Positions 4,981 through 5,216 of a DNA stretch of 5,216 bases are shown piece by piece; within the stretch, counting starts at the first letter, position 1, and every line of letters begins with the position of its first letter. A model generated the notes under the pieces. That model did no database searches. It saw only the letters and a program-made list of their open reading frames with translations, and was not told the origin of the DNA. This stretch comes from HyVt-560 sp964577195 (GTDB lineage Bacteria; Pseudomonadota; Gammaproteobacteria; UWMA-0217), in NCBI GenBank assembly GCA_964577195.1, contig CAZNYF010000179.1, positions 1-5,216 on the forward strand, read 5' to 3'. A program made the translations under genes and the position numbers.

Positions 4981-5096
4981 AGTTTGATCTGTCAAATTTT
5001 TAGTACTTTGACTCTTAAGTTAATGTATATGTACGGTAACTCGGTTTTGATGAATATGTTGGAAAGTTAGAACCGCCCCGCAGATTCTTGAGGGAG

Positions 5097-5216
5097 GTGC
5101 TTGATTACAAGACCCTGTCTCTCCTCCGGTGCCATGCTGTAAAAGTTAAAGATAGACTCACTTTTTTGGATGTGGCTTTAACGGTTGATGATATGGATAG
5201 ACCTGGCTATGAATTA
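5097..5216 (+). CDS. HigB/RelE-like toxin, 5' part, cut by the window end
   Basis: The frame is open from after a TAA (5037-5039) to the end of the window. The strongest part, KVKDRLTFLDVALTVDDMD followed by RPGYEL, resembles HigB-type mRNA interferases, in which this segment precedes an HPLKG motif and a ribosome-dependent RNase core that would lie beyond the edge. HA before KVKDRL also fits the family. The start is uncertain: no ATG is in frame. GTG at 5097 (used here) follows GAGGGAG directly with no spacing, and TTG at 5088 has no ribosome site. From the GTG the N-terminus is about 10 residues shorter than usual, so a deletion or decay is possible. In a higBA locus the antitoxin would follow downstream. 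Confidence 0.52.
   Translation, partial: MLDYKTLSLLRCHAVKVKDRLTFLDVALTVDDMDRPGYEL

Noticed and set aside
5008..5037. TTGACT (5008-5013) as -35 box for the HigB-like gene
   Set aside because: The best -10 at usable spacing (TACGGT) matches only half of the consensus.

Overview
The window looks like an accessory stretch of a bacterial chromosome, most likely a gammaproteobacterium. The lineage rests on the style of the transposase remnant, the SelO/YdiU protein ending in Cys-Ser-Ser and the mix of toxin-antitoxin (TA) families, and it is only weakly supported. One long, visibly GC-richer gene (selO) sits among small AT-rich TA genes, which suggests TA cassettes gathered around a resident gene.

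Layout, left to right. (1) 1-545, plus strand: the C-terminal end of an AbrB/MazE-type antitoxin, overlapped by 4 bases by a PIN-domain (VapC-type) toxin, followed by a terminator-like hairpin. (2) 635-1218, minus strand: a complete second module, ribbon-helix-helix antitoxin then PIN toxin, again with a 4-base overlap. Its own TTGACA/TATCAT promoter lies across a perfect 8+8 bp inverted repeat. (3) 1423-3189, plus strand: selO, a protein AMPylator (adenylyltransferase) pseudokinase, in an unusually long and divergent form, with a 13-bp stem-loop spanning its stop codon. (4) 3190-3953: no intact gene. It holds short purine-rich repeats, a minus-strand hairpin, the C-terminal remnant of a REP-associated/IS200-like (Y1) transposase, and an 11-bp tandem duplication. 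(5) 3954-4609, plus strand: a third module in reversed order (PIN toxin first, HicB-like ribbon-helix-helix antitoxin second). Its TATAAT box and 10+10 inverted repeat run into the toxin start codon, so the mRNA may be leaderless. (6) 4738-4980, plus strand: a RelE/ParE-like toxin with a probable single-base frameshift near its C-terminus and no visible antitoxin. (7) 5097 to the window end, plus strand: the start of a HigB/RelE-like toxin, cut by the window edge.

Within each TA pair the antitoxin should bind and neutralise the toxin, and the complex should repress its own promoter through the inverted repeats. PIN toxins are RNases, while RelE/HigB-fold toxins usually cleave mRNA on ribosomes and ParE members target gyrase. 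SelO is functionally unrelated (AMP transfer to proteins, redox stress) and appears to be a bystander. I found no integron attC sites, CRISPR array, tRNA or rRNA, and I did not identify a wholly new system. The most notable points are the density of five toxin loci, the possible leaderless toxin-first module, the divergent SelO with its end-of-gene hairpin, and the decaying toxins at the right edge.
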